Part shown: piece after piece, positions 37,265 through 47,255 of the stretch
Layout of the letters: each line of letters begins with the position of its first letter
Numbering within the stretch: position 1 is the stretch's first letter
Assembly (NCBI GenBank): GCA_038243635.1
Contig: JBBSQW010000002.1
Span: 165,062-229,061 of the forward strand
Origin: Pseudopedobacter sp038243635
GTDB lineage: Bacteria > Bacteroidota > Bacteroidia > Sphingobacteriales > Sphingobacteriaceae
Reading direction: 5' to 3'
DNA: 64,000 nucleotides
The notes under the pieces: generated by a model
The model's database searches: none
Seen by the model: only the letters and a program-made list of their open reading frames with translations
What the model was told of the DNA's origin: nothing
Made by a program: the position numbers and the translations under genes

Positions 37265-38497
37265 ATGTTTAGACGCAAATTTTTATCATTTATCCCAGCT
37301 ACGTTAGCTACGAGTTTATTGGTGCCAAAAAGGTTGTTAACAAATGAGAAAGCGACACCTGTTAAAGACAAAGAAAAATTTGATTTTCGGGCTTATTGGG
37401 TAGCTACAATGGTAAAAATTGCGTATCCGGTCTTAAGTAATTTAAGCGTGGGGACGCTGAGGAAAAATATGCCTGTGGAGATAAATCCACGAAGCACTTT
37501 GGATAGGTCTAAACCCACACATTTAGAAGCATTCGGTCGCTTATTGGCCGGCATAGCGCCTTGGTTAGAGCTCGGTGCAGATAATTCTGAAGAAGGAAAG
37601 CTCAGAGCTCAATATATTGATATGGCTCGCAAAAGCATTGCCATGGCAACTGATCCAAGTTCGCCAGATTTAATGAATTTTGCGGGTGGAAAGCATGACC
37701 AAGCATTAGTGGACGCTGCATTTATGGCGCATGGTTTACTTAGAGCGCCAAAGCAGTTGTGGGAACCATTAGATGCTGCTGTAAATTACCCGAACAATTA
37801 CGTCTGGCTATAACAATTGGCTGCTTTTTATAGCCATGATTGAGGCTTTTTTATTGGAAATAGGTGAAGATAGCGATACCGTGAGGATGGACTTTGCTAT
37901 TAAAAAGCACATGGAATGGTACAAAGGCGACGGGATTTATGGCGACGGCGCAGATTTCATTGGGATTACTACAATAACTTTGTTATTCACCCAATGATGG
38001 TGCAAGTGGTAGAAGTATTGGTAAAGAATAAAAAAGAAAACGCCAAACTTTACGATACCGTTTTAATCAGGGCCGTAAGATATGCCGTGATTGAGGAACG
38101 ATTGATTTCTCCAGAAGGTACATTTCCGCCAATTGGACGTTCTTTAGCTTACCGATTTGGAGCAATGCAATGCCTCGCTATGATTGCATTGATGAAGAAA
38201 CTTCCAGCTGATGTAAAGCCAGCACAGGTAAGAAGTGCACTTTCGTTAGTTATTGGAAACATGATTGAGCCAAAAGGTACTTTTGACAAACGTGGCTGGT
38301 TACAAATTGGTTTTGCCGGTCACCAACCAAATATTGCCGAATTTTATATTTCTACTGGTAGTTTATACTTATGTTCGGTAGGTTTGTTGCCACTGGGTTT
38401 ACCAACCACAGATCCTTTCTGGGCAGATCCTTCAGCGGATTGGACCGCTAAAAAAGCTTGGGCGGGTATTGATATACCTGCTGATCATTCGATCTAG
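37265..38497 (+). pseudogene. DUF2264 protein, at least two breaks
   Basis: An exported protein of the DUF2264 family ((alpha/alpha)6-barrel, found in pectin-degradation loci). The first frame ends after LDAAVNYPNN; the family sequence resumes in another frame at about 37785 (TRTITSGYNNWLLFIAMIEAFL), implying loss of around ten codons plus a frameshift. A second break near 37957 (a lost T in GADF-HWDYYNNF) moves it into the final frame, which runs to 38497 (EAKGTFDKRGWLQIGFAGHQP-type C-terminus). It starts one base after the BNR gene and belonged to the same operon. Confidence 0.75.
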
Positions 38498-38673
38498 GAT
38501 TGATAAAAATCTTTTTGAAATTAAAAATAATGGTAAGCAGTTTTACACTTTGAAATAGGATTTGAGGTGATTTGAATGTTATTATTTTTCACTTTAATGA
38601 TTTGCAAAATATTTTCTCAAAATAGCATTCCATTAGTTCGCCAAACCAAATCTTATAAATTAAGAAATAATCA

Positions 38674-41037
38674 ATGAACACGAAAAAAGTACACTATTTA
38701 ATACTCGGATTAATTTTATGCGGATTCACCGTGTTTGCACAAAAGAATACTAAAATCTACCATAAAGACTGGATAGATTTTAATAAAAATGGCCAAAGGG
38801 ATGTTTTTGAAAATCCAAAAGCAAACATCACCGAAAGGGTAAATAACCTTTTATCATTGATGACGGTAAATGAGAAAACCAATCAGTTGGCAACACCTTA
38901 CGGTTATTCAAGGGTCTTACGAGATTCGTTGCCAACACCAGATTGGAAAAACGAGATCTGGAAAGATGGCATTGCCAATATAGATGAGCACTTAAACGGT
39001 AGAGGCAGTGGCAGGTTTTATTTAAGCCCTTTGAGCTATCCGTTTAGCAATCATGCAAAAGCAATTAACCAAGTTCAGAAATGGTTTGTAGAAGAAACTC
39101 GTATGGGTATTCCTGTTGATTTTACAAATGAGGGAATTCACGGTTTAACCCATATCAAAGCAACTCCGCTACCTGCTCCAATTGGCATTGGCAGCACTTG
39201 GAATAAAGATTTGGTTTTAAAAGCAGGAACCATTGTAGGCAAAGAGGGAAAAGCTTTAGGTTACACCAATATTTACGCTCCGATTTTAGATGTGAGTCGT
39301 GACCCACGTTGGGGGCGGGTTTTAGAAACTTATGGCGAAGATCCGTTTTTAATTGCCGAGTTAGGAAAGCAAATGGTGAACGGAATCCAGAGTCAAGGAA
39401 TTCCAGCAACGTTAAAACATTATGCCGTTTACAGTGTGCCAAAAGGAGGTAGAGACGGCAACGCCCGTACAGATCCGCATATTGCGCCACGCGAGTTACA
39501 TGAAATGCACTTGTATCCTTTTAAAAGAGTGATTCAGGAAGCGCATCCAATGGGAGTAATGAGTAGGTATAATGATTATGATGGCGTTCCCGTGAGTGCT
39601 AGTCACTATTTTTTAACAAATTTACTGCGTGAAAAATACGGTTTTAAGGGTTATGTAGTTTCTGATAGCAGGGCGGTAGAATATGTTTACACCAAACACC
39701 GCGTTGCAGATTCAGAAAAAGAGGCAGTAAGGCAAGTTTTTGAAGCTGGTTTAAATGTGCGTACAGATTTTACAGATCCTGGCGATTACATTCTTCTGTT
39801 GCGTGAGTTGGTTGCAGAAGGAAAAGTTTCGATGAAAACTTTAGACGGCAGAGTTGCGGATGTGCTTAAAGTAAAAATGGAATTGGGTTTATTTGACAGT
39901 CCGTATGTGAAGGATGTAAAATTGGCCGATAAAATTGTAGGTGCAGATAAACACATGGACTTCGTTTTAGCTATCCAAAAGCAATCATTTGTGTTGTTAA
40001 AAAAACGAAGGTAAACTACTCCCGTTAGATAAAAGTAAAATCAAAAATATTTTGATTACTGGCCCTTTGGCTAAAGAGTCAAATTACCAAGAAAGTAGAT
40101 ACGGCCCGTCTTACATTCCATTAATCAACGTTTACGATGGGATAAAGCAATACCTTGGAAATGCGGTAAACGTAAATTACGCCAAAGGATGTAACGTAGT
40201 AGATGCTTCATGGCCAGATAGTGAAATAATTTATACGCCTTTAACTTCCAAAGAAGAAGATGATATTGATAAAGCAGTTGAAGAAGCAAAGAAGAATGAT
40301 GTCATCATTGCCGTTTTAGGCGAAAGTGATAAAGAAACAGGCGAAAGTAAATCCAGAACTTCTTTAGATTTACCCGGCCGCCAACAACAATTATTAAGAG
40401 CACTTTACGCAACTGGCAAACCCGTAGTGTTGGTGCTAATTAATGGACAGCCCTTAACCATTAACTGGGCAAATAAATACGTTCCTGCAATTTTAGAAGC
40501 TTGGTTTCCGGGTGCTTTAGGTGGTCAAGCAATTGCAGAGACTTTGTTTGGAGCTTATAACCCGGGTGGAAAGCTTCCAATTACATTCCCAAAATCTACA
40601 GGCCAAATTGAGTTTAATTTTCCGTTTAAACCAGGTTCTCAGGCAAATCAATCTACAAAAGGCGCAAACAATAATGGCTACGGAAACAGCCGTGTAAATG
40701 ATGCACTTTATAATTTTGGTTTTGGCTTAAGCTATACCACTTTTGCCTACAGCAACTTAAAGCTGAGTAAAGAAAAAATGAACAACCAGGGCAGTTTGCA
40801 GGTATCGGTTGATGTTAAAAACACAGTAGCGTAACCACTTATAGCCAACTAAGAGGGTTTGAAAGGGTGAGTTTGAATGCCGGAGAAACAAAATCGGTTT
40901 CCTTTACACTTAATCCTCAAGATCTAGAATTGCTGGATAACAATATGAATTGGACGGTAGAACCAGGCGAGTTTGAAGTTAGGATAGGAGCTTCTTCTGA
41001 GGATATTAAGTTAAGCAAAACGTTTATAGAAGAATAA
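38674..41037 (+). pseudogene. exported GH3 beta-glycosidase, broken twice
   Basis: Reconstructed, this is a complete GH3 enzyme: signal peptide (FTVFAQ), catalytic barrel with KHYAVYSVPKGGRDGNART and the nucleophile region GFKGYVVSDSRAVEY, a second alpha/beta domain (GESDKETGESKSRTSLDLPG, GEAWFPG-like LEAWFPGALGGQ), and a C-terminal Fn3-like domain. Break 1 is the A7 run at 39999-40005, where six A restore LLKNEGKLLPLDKSK. Break 2 at about 40832 joins VKNT to VTTYSQLRGFERV, with roughly 15 codons of the Fn3-like domain missing. The true end is the TAA at 41035-41037. Confidence 0.85.
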
Positions 41038-41409
41038 AAAACAACAAACTAAAAGAAGCGTCAGAAAAAAATGTGAGTTTCAAACCTTGCGTGTGATTGT
41101 TTTTTACTTTAAAAATCTTGTTAAAAGAGAAAGATTGCCTTCTAATTTAGTTTCAAAGGGTCAGATCTCTAAATTAGCATCGTAGAGAACCTTAAACAGC
41201 AAGAATGTAAAGCTGACTGATCGGTTTTGATTTCTTTCAAACTGGGAATAGACGAAAGCTAACCAAATCAATTATTATGAGAACTGGCAAAAGTATGAGC
41301 CGTTTATGGATGGTATCCTACAATTGCGTTAGCATTTTTTAAGCCCTTGGTTTTACTTATAAACATAAGTTTGTGGCATAGTTTTTTAGGCGATAAAAAA
41401 AAATCTAAA
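41038..41409. other. 372-base spacer
   Basis: No gene, terminator or promoter consensus could be identified. Short stretches resemble decayed coding sequence but nothing I can name. Confidence 0.4.
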
Positions 41410-42999
41410 ATGAAAAATCCTAGACTTCACCCAATTGACAGTAACGTTACTTCAGGTAAAAACAAATCTTTTTGGACAGCGTCAACGGCGCCAATAATTT
41501 TTGGAAAATTAAATCAAGATATCGAAACCGATGTTTTGATTATTGGTGGCGGTATATCCGGATTAACAACTGCCTATTGCTTATTAAAAGCGGGGCGTGA
41601 CGTAGTTTTGGTAGAAGATGGATATGTAGGAAGTGGAGAAACAGGCAGAACAACTGCGCACCTAACCTGTGCGCTTGACGAGCGTTATTTTGAGCTAGAA
41701 AAATTATATGGTAAAGAAAATGCGGCAATTATTGCTAACAGCCATGTAGAAGCTATTCAATTTATATCGAATGCGGTTAAGTTGGAAGGTATTGATTGCG
41801 ATTTTAAAAGTGTTCCAGGATATTTGTTTTTAAGTGGAAACGACGAAAAAGAAACACTGTTAGCTGAGTACGAGGCCACAAAAAACGTTGGGCTTCTTAC
41901 AGAAATGCTGGATCAAGTTCCATCTTTAGAAGCTGAAGATGGGAAATGGGCTATTAAATTTCCTGAGCAAGGTCAGATCCATATCATGAAATATTTGAGA
42001 GGGCTTACCGAAGCAATCATAAAAATGGGAGGGACGATTTACACGGAAACAAAAGCAACAGACATTTCTAAAGAAGGTGCAAAGGCAAACGGATTTGAAA
42101 TCAAAGCGAAACATATTGTAGTTGCAACAAATACTCCGGTTAACGACTGGGTTGTAATGCATACCAAACAGTGGGCTTACCGAAGTTATGTGATAGGGGC
42201 AAAAATACCCAAAGGAAAACTGCCTTATGCTTTATGGTGGGATACTGGCGATCAAGAATCAAAATGGCTTGGCGCACCGTATCATTATGTACGTTTGCAA
42301 GAATTTGATGAAACCCATGATCTTTTAGTTGCTGGTGGCGAAGACCATAAAGTTGGCCAGGCTGATGTTGAGCACATTATGGAGGAAGATAGGTATGTTA
42401 GATTGATTGACTGGACCAAAAAAAGATTTCCAGCAATGGAGAATGTAGAGTACAAGTGGTCTGGTCAGGTGATGGTACCAGTAGATTCATTGGCCTATAT
42501 TGGGAAAAATCCCGGAGACGATAATATCTATATCATCACTGGTCATGCTGGTAATGGCATTACTAATGGAACGCTGGGTGGCATTATTTTAACAGACATT
42601 ATAACCGGGAAAGAAAACGCAAGGATTGATTTATACAGCCCCTCAAGGATAACGCTTAAAACTACAGGTGATTATTTGCAGGAAGTAGGGAACATGGTTG
42701 CGCAATATGCAGACTGGGTAACCAAGGAAGATGTAAAAGACGCAGACGAACTGAAGCCTGGTGAAGGGGGGATAATTTCGTTGGGAATAAACAAAATTGC
42801 TGCTTACCGTGATGAAGAAAATAACTTGCATACCTGTACCGCGGTTTGTCCACACTTAGGTGCAATTCTACAGTGGAATGCAGATGAAAAATCTTTCGAC
42901 TGCCCCGCACACGGTTCCCGATTTACAACGGACGGAACAGTAGTCAATGGTCCTGCTACTTGCGATTTAAAGAAATTATCAGTAAAGGATAAGGAATGA
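41410..42999 (+). CDS. FAD-dependent oxidoreductase with C-terminal Rieske domain
   Basis: A 529-residue fusion. The N-terminal D-amino-acid-oxidase-type domain carries the FAD dinucleotide motif (VLIIGGGISGLTTAYCLLKAG, about 42-62) and GRTTAH. The C-terminal Rieske domain binds 2Fe-2S through CPHLG and CPAHGSRF (about 478-503). Such fusions are common stress-associated oxidoreductases in Bacteroidetes and Proteobacteria, with unknown substrate. The ATG at 41410 is chosen because the frame upstream lacks homology. It borders the island that follows. Confidence 0.92.
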   Translation: MKNPRLHPIDSNVTSGKNKSFWTASTAPIIFGKLNQDIETDVLIIGGGISGLTTAYCLLKAGRDVVLVEDGYVGSGETGRTTAHLTCALDERYFELEKLYGKENAAIIANSHVEAIQFISNAVKLEGIDCDFKSVPGYLFLSGNDEKETLLAEYEATKNVGLLTEMLDQVPSLEAEDGKWAIKFPEQGQIHIMKYLRGLTEAIIKMGGTIYTETKATDISKEGAKANGFEIKAKHIVVATNTPVNDWVVMHTKQWAYRSYVIGAKIPKGKLPYALWWDTGDQESKWLGAPYHYVRLQEFDETHDLLVAGGEDHKVGQADVEHIMEEDRYVRLIDWTKKRFPAMENVEYKWSGQVMVPVDSLAYIGKNPGDDNIYIITGHAGNGITNGTLGGIILTDIITGKENARIDLYSPSRITLKTTGDYLQEVGNMVAQYADWVTKEDVKDADELKPGEGGIISLGINKIAAYRDEENNLHTCTAVCPHLGAILQWNADEKSFDCPAHGSRFTTDGTVVNGPATCDLKKLSVKDKE

Positions 43000-43448
43000 T
43001 CGGTGCTGCGCTTTTTAGGGTTATTCTCTGTTCTTTATATACTATTTAAGAGTTAAAAATTTGCAAGAGATTGAAGGCGTTTTTCAAGCTTTATGATGGC
43101 TCAAATTTTAACCCTCACGTTTATCAACAAGGTAGAGCATAAGCAGGCAATTCTAATTTTGAGAAAGCTCGTGGACAATACAAAAACGGATTGAGGATTT
43201 TCAATATATGTGGGTTGCAGAGCGACAAAATAAAAATATAGAGTTTAAGAGGAATATTCATTTCCATATCATCACTGATAGAAATTGGATATTAATAAAT
43301 ATTGGAACTATTTGCTAAAACTTCAAACGGATAAGGGAATTAAGCCGAGAGACGAGACTTTTAGACCAATATTAGGATTTGTTGTTAAGCGTATCAATAA
43401 ATTGAATATGAAAGCTATCCAGCTTTATATCACAAAATACATTTCTAA

Positions 43449-44328
43449 GAAGCTGTCTAAAAACGGATGAATAAAAAGACTATATGTTGAAAAGTTGATA
43501 AAAAGGCCATCGCCAAAAGACTGAATAATCACTAATTGTGAATAACGACAAACGCAATTAGAATGAAAGATTACCCAACGAATTTAAGCGACAGTCAATG
43601 GCAATTTATATCAAAATTTTTAGATACAAAAAGAAACCGGAAATATGAGTTGCGGGGAATAGTTGATTCTGTTTTATACATGGTAAAATCGGGTTGCCAG
43701 TGGCGGATGCTTCCGGGAGATTTTGCACCATGGAAATTGCTCTATTACTATTTCAATACATGGAAAAGGAACGGAATTTTCGAAATGATACACGAAAGCC
43801 TAGTTGAAGATACCAGACTAAAACACGGAAAAAAAGGACAGCCCACAGTTGGAATAATTGATGCCCAATCTGTAAAATCAACACTTGTAAGTAGTGAAGA
43901 CAAAGGCTTTGACGCATGAAAGAAGATAAAAGGAATCAAAAGGCATATTATTGTGGACACAATGGGATTGTTACTGGCAATAGTAATCCAAGGTGCGTAG
44001 GTTCAGGACAGGGATGGCGCAGTTCCTGTAATCACTAAACTGTGTGAAGGATACAACAAAGTTATCAAAATATTTGCAGATGGCGGATATAGAGGACAAC
44101 TGATAGAAAAAGTAAAAACACAGTTCAGGATAGAACTTGAGATTATAAAAAGGAACGAACTGCACACATTTAAAGTATTGCCAAAAAGATGGATTGTTGA
44201 AAGAACTTTTGCTTGGATTGACACCAATAGGCGTAACTCCAAAATTATGAGCGACTCAATAGCACAAGCGTCGCTATTGTCCATTTATCCGCTATAAGAA
44301 TAATATTGAATCGTTTTTAGACAGCCTC
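43449..44328 (+). mobile_element. IS5-family (IS427-like) insertion sequence, 880 bp
   Basis: Ends are GAAGCTGTCTAAAAACGG (left) and the complement of GAGGCTGTCTAAAAACGA (right), imperfect terminal inverted repeats with 16 of the first 17 bases identical. Both are flanked by TAA (43446-43448 and 44329-44331), a 3-base target duplication as expected for IS5/IS427-type transposition. It contains one broken transposase gene. The target is a Rep-like gene. Confidence 0.88.
43563..44320 (+). pseudogene. IS5-family transposase, inactivated
   Basis: A DDE transposase (YPTNLSDSQWQFISKFL, SGCQWRMLPGDFAPW, IIDAQSVKS with the first Asp, QDRDGA with the second, WIVERTFAWID with the Glu). Inactivated by a TGA after GFDA (a Gly expected), a TAG after IQGA, and a lost base near 44248 that pushes NSK-YERLNSTSVAIVHLSAIRIILNRF out of frame. 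Stops outside homopolymers show real decay, so the element cannot move by itself. Confidence 0.88.
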
Positions 44329-44574
44329 TAAGAATAAGGACGAGTTTAGATGTCAGGTTTGGAACTGCTCAAAAGGAGTATCTAGGCTTTACACCGATTT
44401 TTGTTCGGATACGTAATTTTTAGACAAAGCTTACAGACTAGAGGGCGATCATATACACGAAACGTACTCGGAAAAATGCACTTTGCATTTTATACCCTTG
44501 AACCAGATTTCAATTAAATTATACAGGACCCTTGACATTAAAAATCAATCAATTCGGTTGGATCAATAAATATA

Positions 44575-45186
44575 TTACACAGCAGAATTAAAAAATGACT
44601 TTTTTTTCGTTATTACAGGTCTAGATAAAACATCTAAAAGTTGAGCCCTAATTGTGCCTTTGATTTCAAACCAATTGTTTAGCAACAATTTTGAATCTTG
44701 ATCGCTATCGAATAGAGTTGTCAGTAAGTCTTGGAATTCTTGTAATTCACTTAATGATGATTGGAACGTATTAGGATATAAAATTTTTAAAGGATTAATT
44801 ACCTCGAATTCAAATCGGCGTATTAAATCTTTTAGATCATCTAAGTTTTTTGCTTTACAAATGAGAAAATCTTCGCTAATTTTATCAATGCTTTTGATTT
44901 GTGACGCATAATTTTCAACGAGCTCGGATGACTTGTTTAGGAAGTTTTCTGTTTTATTAATTGATCCTTCTAAATGAGCTTTAAAATACCAGTTTCTATT
45001 AACTTCTTTTTTTCTATTTGATTCACTGATTAATTGGCTTATTATGAACGTTACAACAACTATAATAGGGGAAATTATTGTAAATAAGCTAAATGTTTGA
45101 CTAACGCTAGATCCATCTTCAATAAATTGTTGATAGTAATTAATTGTTGTCTGGGAGCTGTCGCTACTTAAAAACACTAATTGCAT
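44575..45186 (-). CDS. membrane protein with coiled-coil tail, third gene of STAS/ATPase operon
   Basis: A 203-residue protein not recognised. One membrane helix at about 32-54 (LFTIISPIIVVVTFIISQLI) follows a short outside segment; the rest is helical and charged, probably a coiled coil (KTENFLNKSSELVENYASQIKSIDKI). Its start overlaps the end of the preceding gene by 23 bases, so the three genes are coupled. It could be the membrane-linked effector of the operon. It ends six bases from the Rep-like relic. Confidence 0.65.
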   Translation of the reverse strand: MQLVFLSSDSSQTTINYYQQFIEDGSSVSQTFSLFTIISPIIVVVTFIISQLISESNRKKEVNRNWYFKAHLEGSINKTENFLNKSSELVENYASQIKSIDKISEDFLICKAKNLDDLKDLIRRFEFEVINPLKILYPNTFQSSLSELQEFQDLLTTLFDSDQDSKLLLNNWFEIKGTIRAQLLDVLSRPVITKKKSFFNSAV

Positions 45187-45520
45187 TTTTATTTTCTAAA
45201 GTATTGATTGCATTTCTAAAACCATCTTCAATGTCTTTATTTAAGATGTCAATTAGCACTTTACTCTCTGTTTCAAATTTTATTTTATACTTATTTTTAA
45301 AATTTTGAACTCCAAGTTTGGAGATACTTTTGAAGAATAACCCCAAAAAGAAAGAAGGATTGAAAGAAGAAGTATCACTTGGTATTAGTATTTCAACTTC
45401 TTCATCAGAGTTATCAATTTTGTCTAAATCAATATCTTTTCTTACTTCCAGACCTTGTGGTCTACCGCTATAAGATGTGCCAATACTTGGCCTAAAAGTT
45501 CTTAAATTAATGCTTTTCAT
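45164..45520 (-). CDS. STAS-like (DUF4325-type) small protein
   Basis: A 118-residue soluble protein. The central part, NSDEEVEILIPSDTSSFNPSFFLGLFFKSISKLG, resembles STAS-like/DUF4325 domains, in which a conserved Ser/Thr pair starts a helix, as in anti-sigma-factor antagonists. The ATG at 45520 is preceded by a strong Shine-Dalgarno-like GGAGG; the GTG at 45529 lies too close to it. It overlaps the ATPase gene by 14 bases. DUF4325 assignment is tentative. Confidence 0.65.
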   Translation of the reverse strand: MKSINLRTFRPSIGTSYSGRPQGLEVRKDIDLDKIDNSDEEVEILIPSDTSSFNPSFFLGLFFKSISKLGVQNFKNKYKIKFETESKVLIDILNKDIEDGFRNAINTLENKNAISVFK

Positions 45521-46889
45521 TATTAGCACCTCCGTACTTTATGTCTAAATGTTTTTTGTTCAAGTAAATTTTAATACTTAACAATGTCCCCGGAAAACGC
45601 TTTTTCAAAACCTTCAAATGCGACTCTTTAGGAGGCAAATTTAAATTGTTTTCGGGATTCAAAGATAAACAAAAAACGGATTCCTTTTTAAATGGTTTGT
45701 ACTGATTATCACATATTAGTTGCGTATAACCAGTAAACAATGATAAATTTGGTGTAAACCCTTTCTCTATGTCTTCAAAATCGCCAAGATCAACAAAAGA
45801 GTTGATGAATTTCATAGTTCCAGTCCCCCTACTAGGGTCATGAAAATTAAGTCTACTTATTCCGTCGGACATCATCCAAAGTGTAAATATTTGCTCTTCA
45901 TTAATTGAAAGATTGGGGTTGTTAATCAGTAGTTCATTTACCTTTTCACGAACAGAATTGAAATGTTCTCTGTTCTTCTCCTTGGTTTGAATAAAACCCT
46001 CATAAAATGATTCTCCAATATTCATGATTGTTAAGTTCAATTCGCCTACCACATCATCAAGATTCTTTGAGTCTTCTCTCGAGAAATTGCCTGAAATAAA
46101 CCACGTCCCTTCATGGCTATGATCTTCTGCATTGCTTAGTACTTCTCCAATAATGCCGTTTAATTTGTTTTTATGTATATCACTAAAATTATACCCATGT
46201 TTGCTCAAGCATTTGTTTAAATATGATATTATTTTGGCTGCGTAAATGCTTTTTTTGTTTTCTGAATAATGTTTTTGAGAGCCTTTACCCTTAAAGTAAC
46301 CCATCATGTCTACGGGCACTAAACTTGAATCAATTTCTATCTCTTGAACTCCATCATAATTAATTGGGTAGCCAGTAGATTTCATTAGCCGTAGTACGTC
46401 TAGACTTTTAGAATTGGTTACTTTAATCTCCGGAACAATATTGATAGACTTTAAACCTCTTTGAAGTTTTGATAAGGTATTAATTAATTCTAATCGTATT
46501 ATCTGAAGTGCAAATAGTGCAGCGCTATCAGCCTTTTTACATTTAGTAAAATCTAGAGTTATAATAAAGCCTGTATAGTCATAAATACTACTTGCAAATT
46601 CATTAATAAACCCCATGCACTCGTGATAATTATTACATAAGCAGAAGTCTTTAGGTACAGTTAACAAAATTGAACCTGAATTTGGAGTTATAAAATCATG
46701 AAATTTTGAAAATAAAGATTCTTTCCTGATTTGAAAAACTTTATTTTCGATATTAAAACTATGGTTTCTCGCCTTTTGATCTTTAGTCCCAAAAGAGTTG
46801 AACTTACTCTTTCTTCGAACTGTTCTTAAGAATGACTTGAGGTTTCTGATTGTTTCAGTTTTTTCCTTTTTCTTTTTAGTACTTTTCAA
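45507..46889 (-). CDS. GHKL-type ATPase with N-terminal STAS-like region
   Basis: A 460-residue soluble protein. Residues 60-195 resemble a STAS domain (FIITLDFTKCKKADSAALFALQ). Residues 240-380 form a histidine-kinase-like ATP-binding domain: N box GEVLSNAEDH (Glu249, Asn253, His257), G1-like MNIGESFYEGF (about 289-299), and G2 RGTGTMKF (about 354-361). There is no phosphoacceptor domain, so it resembles anti-sigma-factor kinases (SpoIIAB/RsbW type) more than sensor kinases. First gene of a three-gene operon with STAS-like and membrane partners. Confidence 0.75.
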   Translation of the reverse strand: MKSTKKKKEKTETIRNLKSFLRTVRRKSKFNSFGTKDQKARNHSFNIENKVFQIRKESLFSKFHDFITPNSGSILLTVPKDFCLCNNYHECMGFINEFASSIYDYTGFIITLDFTKCKKADSAALFALQIIRLELINTLSKLQRGLKSINIVPEIKVTNSKSLDVLRLMKSTGYPINYDGVQEIEIDSSLVPVDMMGYFKGKGSQKHYSENKKSIYAAKIISYLNKCLSKHGYNFSDIHKNKLNGIIGEVLSNAEDHSHEGTWFISGNFSREDSKNLDDVVGELNLTIMNIGESFYEGFIQTKEKNREHFNSVREKVNELLINNPNLSINEEQIFTLWMMSDGISRLNFHDPSRGTGTMKFINSFVDLGDFEDIEKGFTPNLSLFTGYTQLICDNQYKPFKKESVFCLSLNPENNLNLPPKESHLKVLKKRFPGTLLSIKIYLNKKHLDIKYGGANNEKH

Positions 46890-46962
46890 TATTTGAGAGG
46901 TTGATACGTTCGAGTAGAAAAGATTAGTTTGGGAAAGATAAGAAAAGGGATTAAGAGTTAAA

Positions 46963-46970
46963 CAAAGTTA
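46963..46970 (-). promoter_or_regulatory. -7 element of the STAS/ATPase operon
   Basis: Minus strand TAACTTTG, matching TAnnTTTG, 73 bases before the ATPase start. No -33 TTG at the standard distance. Confidence 0.5.
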
Positions 46971-47006
46971 AGATTGAGAAAATAATTTGTTCCCGTTGTT
47001 GTCCTC

Positions 47007-47055
47007 TAAAAAAAAAAATAAAACCTCGTGAAATATTTATTTACAAGGTTTTATT
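47007..47055 (-). terminator. terminator of tRNA-Ser
   Basis: ATAAAACCT at 47018-47026 pairs with AGGTTTTAT at 47046-47054; on the minus strand the stem is followed by about eleven T. It lies directly behind tRNA-Ser. Confidence 0.85.
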
Positions 47056-47066
47056 TAATGATTAAG

Positions 47067-47153
47067 CGGAGAGGGTGGGATTCGAACCCACGATACCGTT
47101 GCCAGTATACCAGCTTTCCAGGCTGGCTCTTTCGACCACTCAGACACCTCTCC
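47067..47153 (-). tRNA. tRNA-Ser (GGA anticodon)
   Basis: Read on the minus strand, acceptor GGAGAGG pairs with CCTCTCC; D-arm GTCTGAGTGGTCGAAAGAG; anticodon loop CTGGAAA with anticodon GGA; a long variable arm typical of Ser tRNAs; T-arm GGTTCGAATCCC. Length is 87 with discriminator G; CCA is not encoded. A broken copy lies about 100 bases upstream in transcription direction. Confidence 0.95.
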
Positions 47154-47255
47154 GTGTCATGTAATTCCATTTATTTTAAGGTATTGGTAACCTTCTATTG
47201 ATGTTGTAAAACATCTCTGTTTTGAACAATTAAATTGTATTTCTATAAATCCGCC

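Larger units (their letters stand above)
43096..44569 (+). pseudogene. HUH rolling-circle Rep-like gene, decayed and interrupted by an IS
   Basis: Pieces in order: ILTLTFINKVEHKQA, a frame break near 43193, RIEDFQYMWVAERQ, the HUH-like metal motif NIHFHIITDR, a further break, KQTDKG-like and MKAIQLYITKYIS. At 43448 the insertion sequence interrupts it. Removing the IS and one TAA copy rejoins KYIS to KNKDEFRCQVWNCSKGVSRLYTDFCSD in frame, then, after one stop, DKAYRLEGDHIHETYSEKCT to a TAA at 44569. It resembles rolling-circle replication-associated proteins. It was already decaying or has decayed since the insertion. Confidence 0.75.

Noticed and set aside
44003..44284. 93-residue minus-strand frame within the IS
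   Set aside because: It is antisense to the transposase, whose DDE motifs are on the plus strand.
44575..47153. Island integration into the tRNA-Ser 3' end with direct repeats
   Set aside because: The region beside the tRNA looks mobile, but I found no second copy of the tRNA 3' end on the left side and no integrase in the window, so an att pair cannot be claimed.
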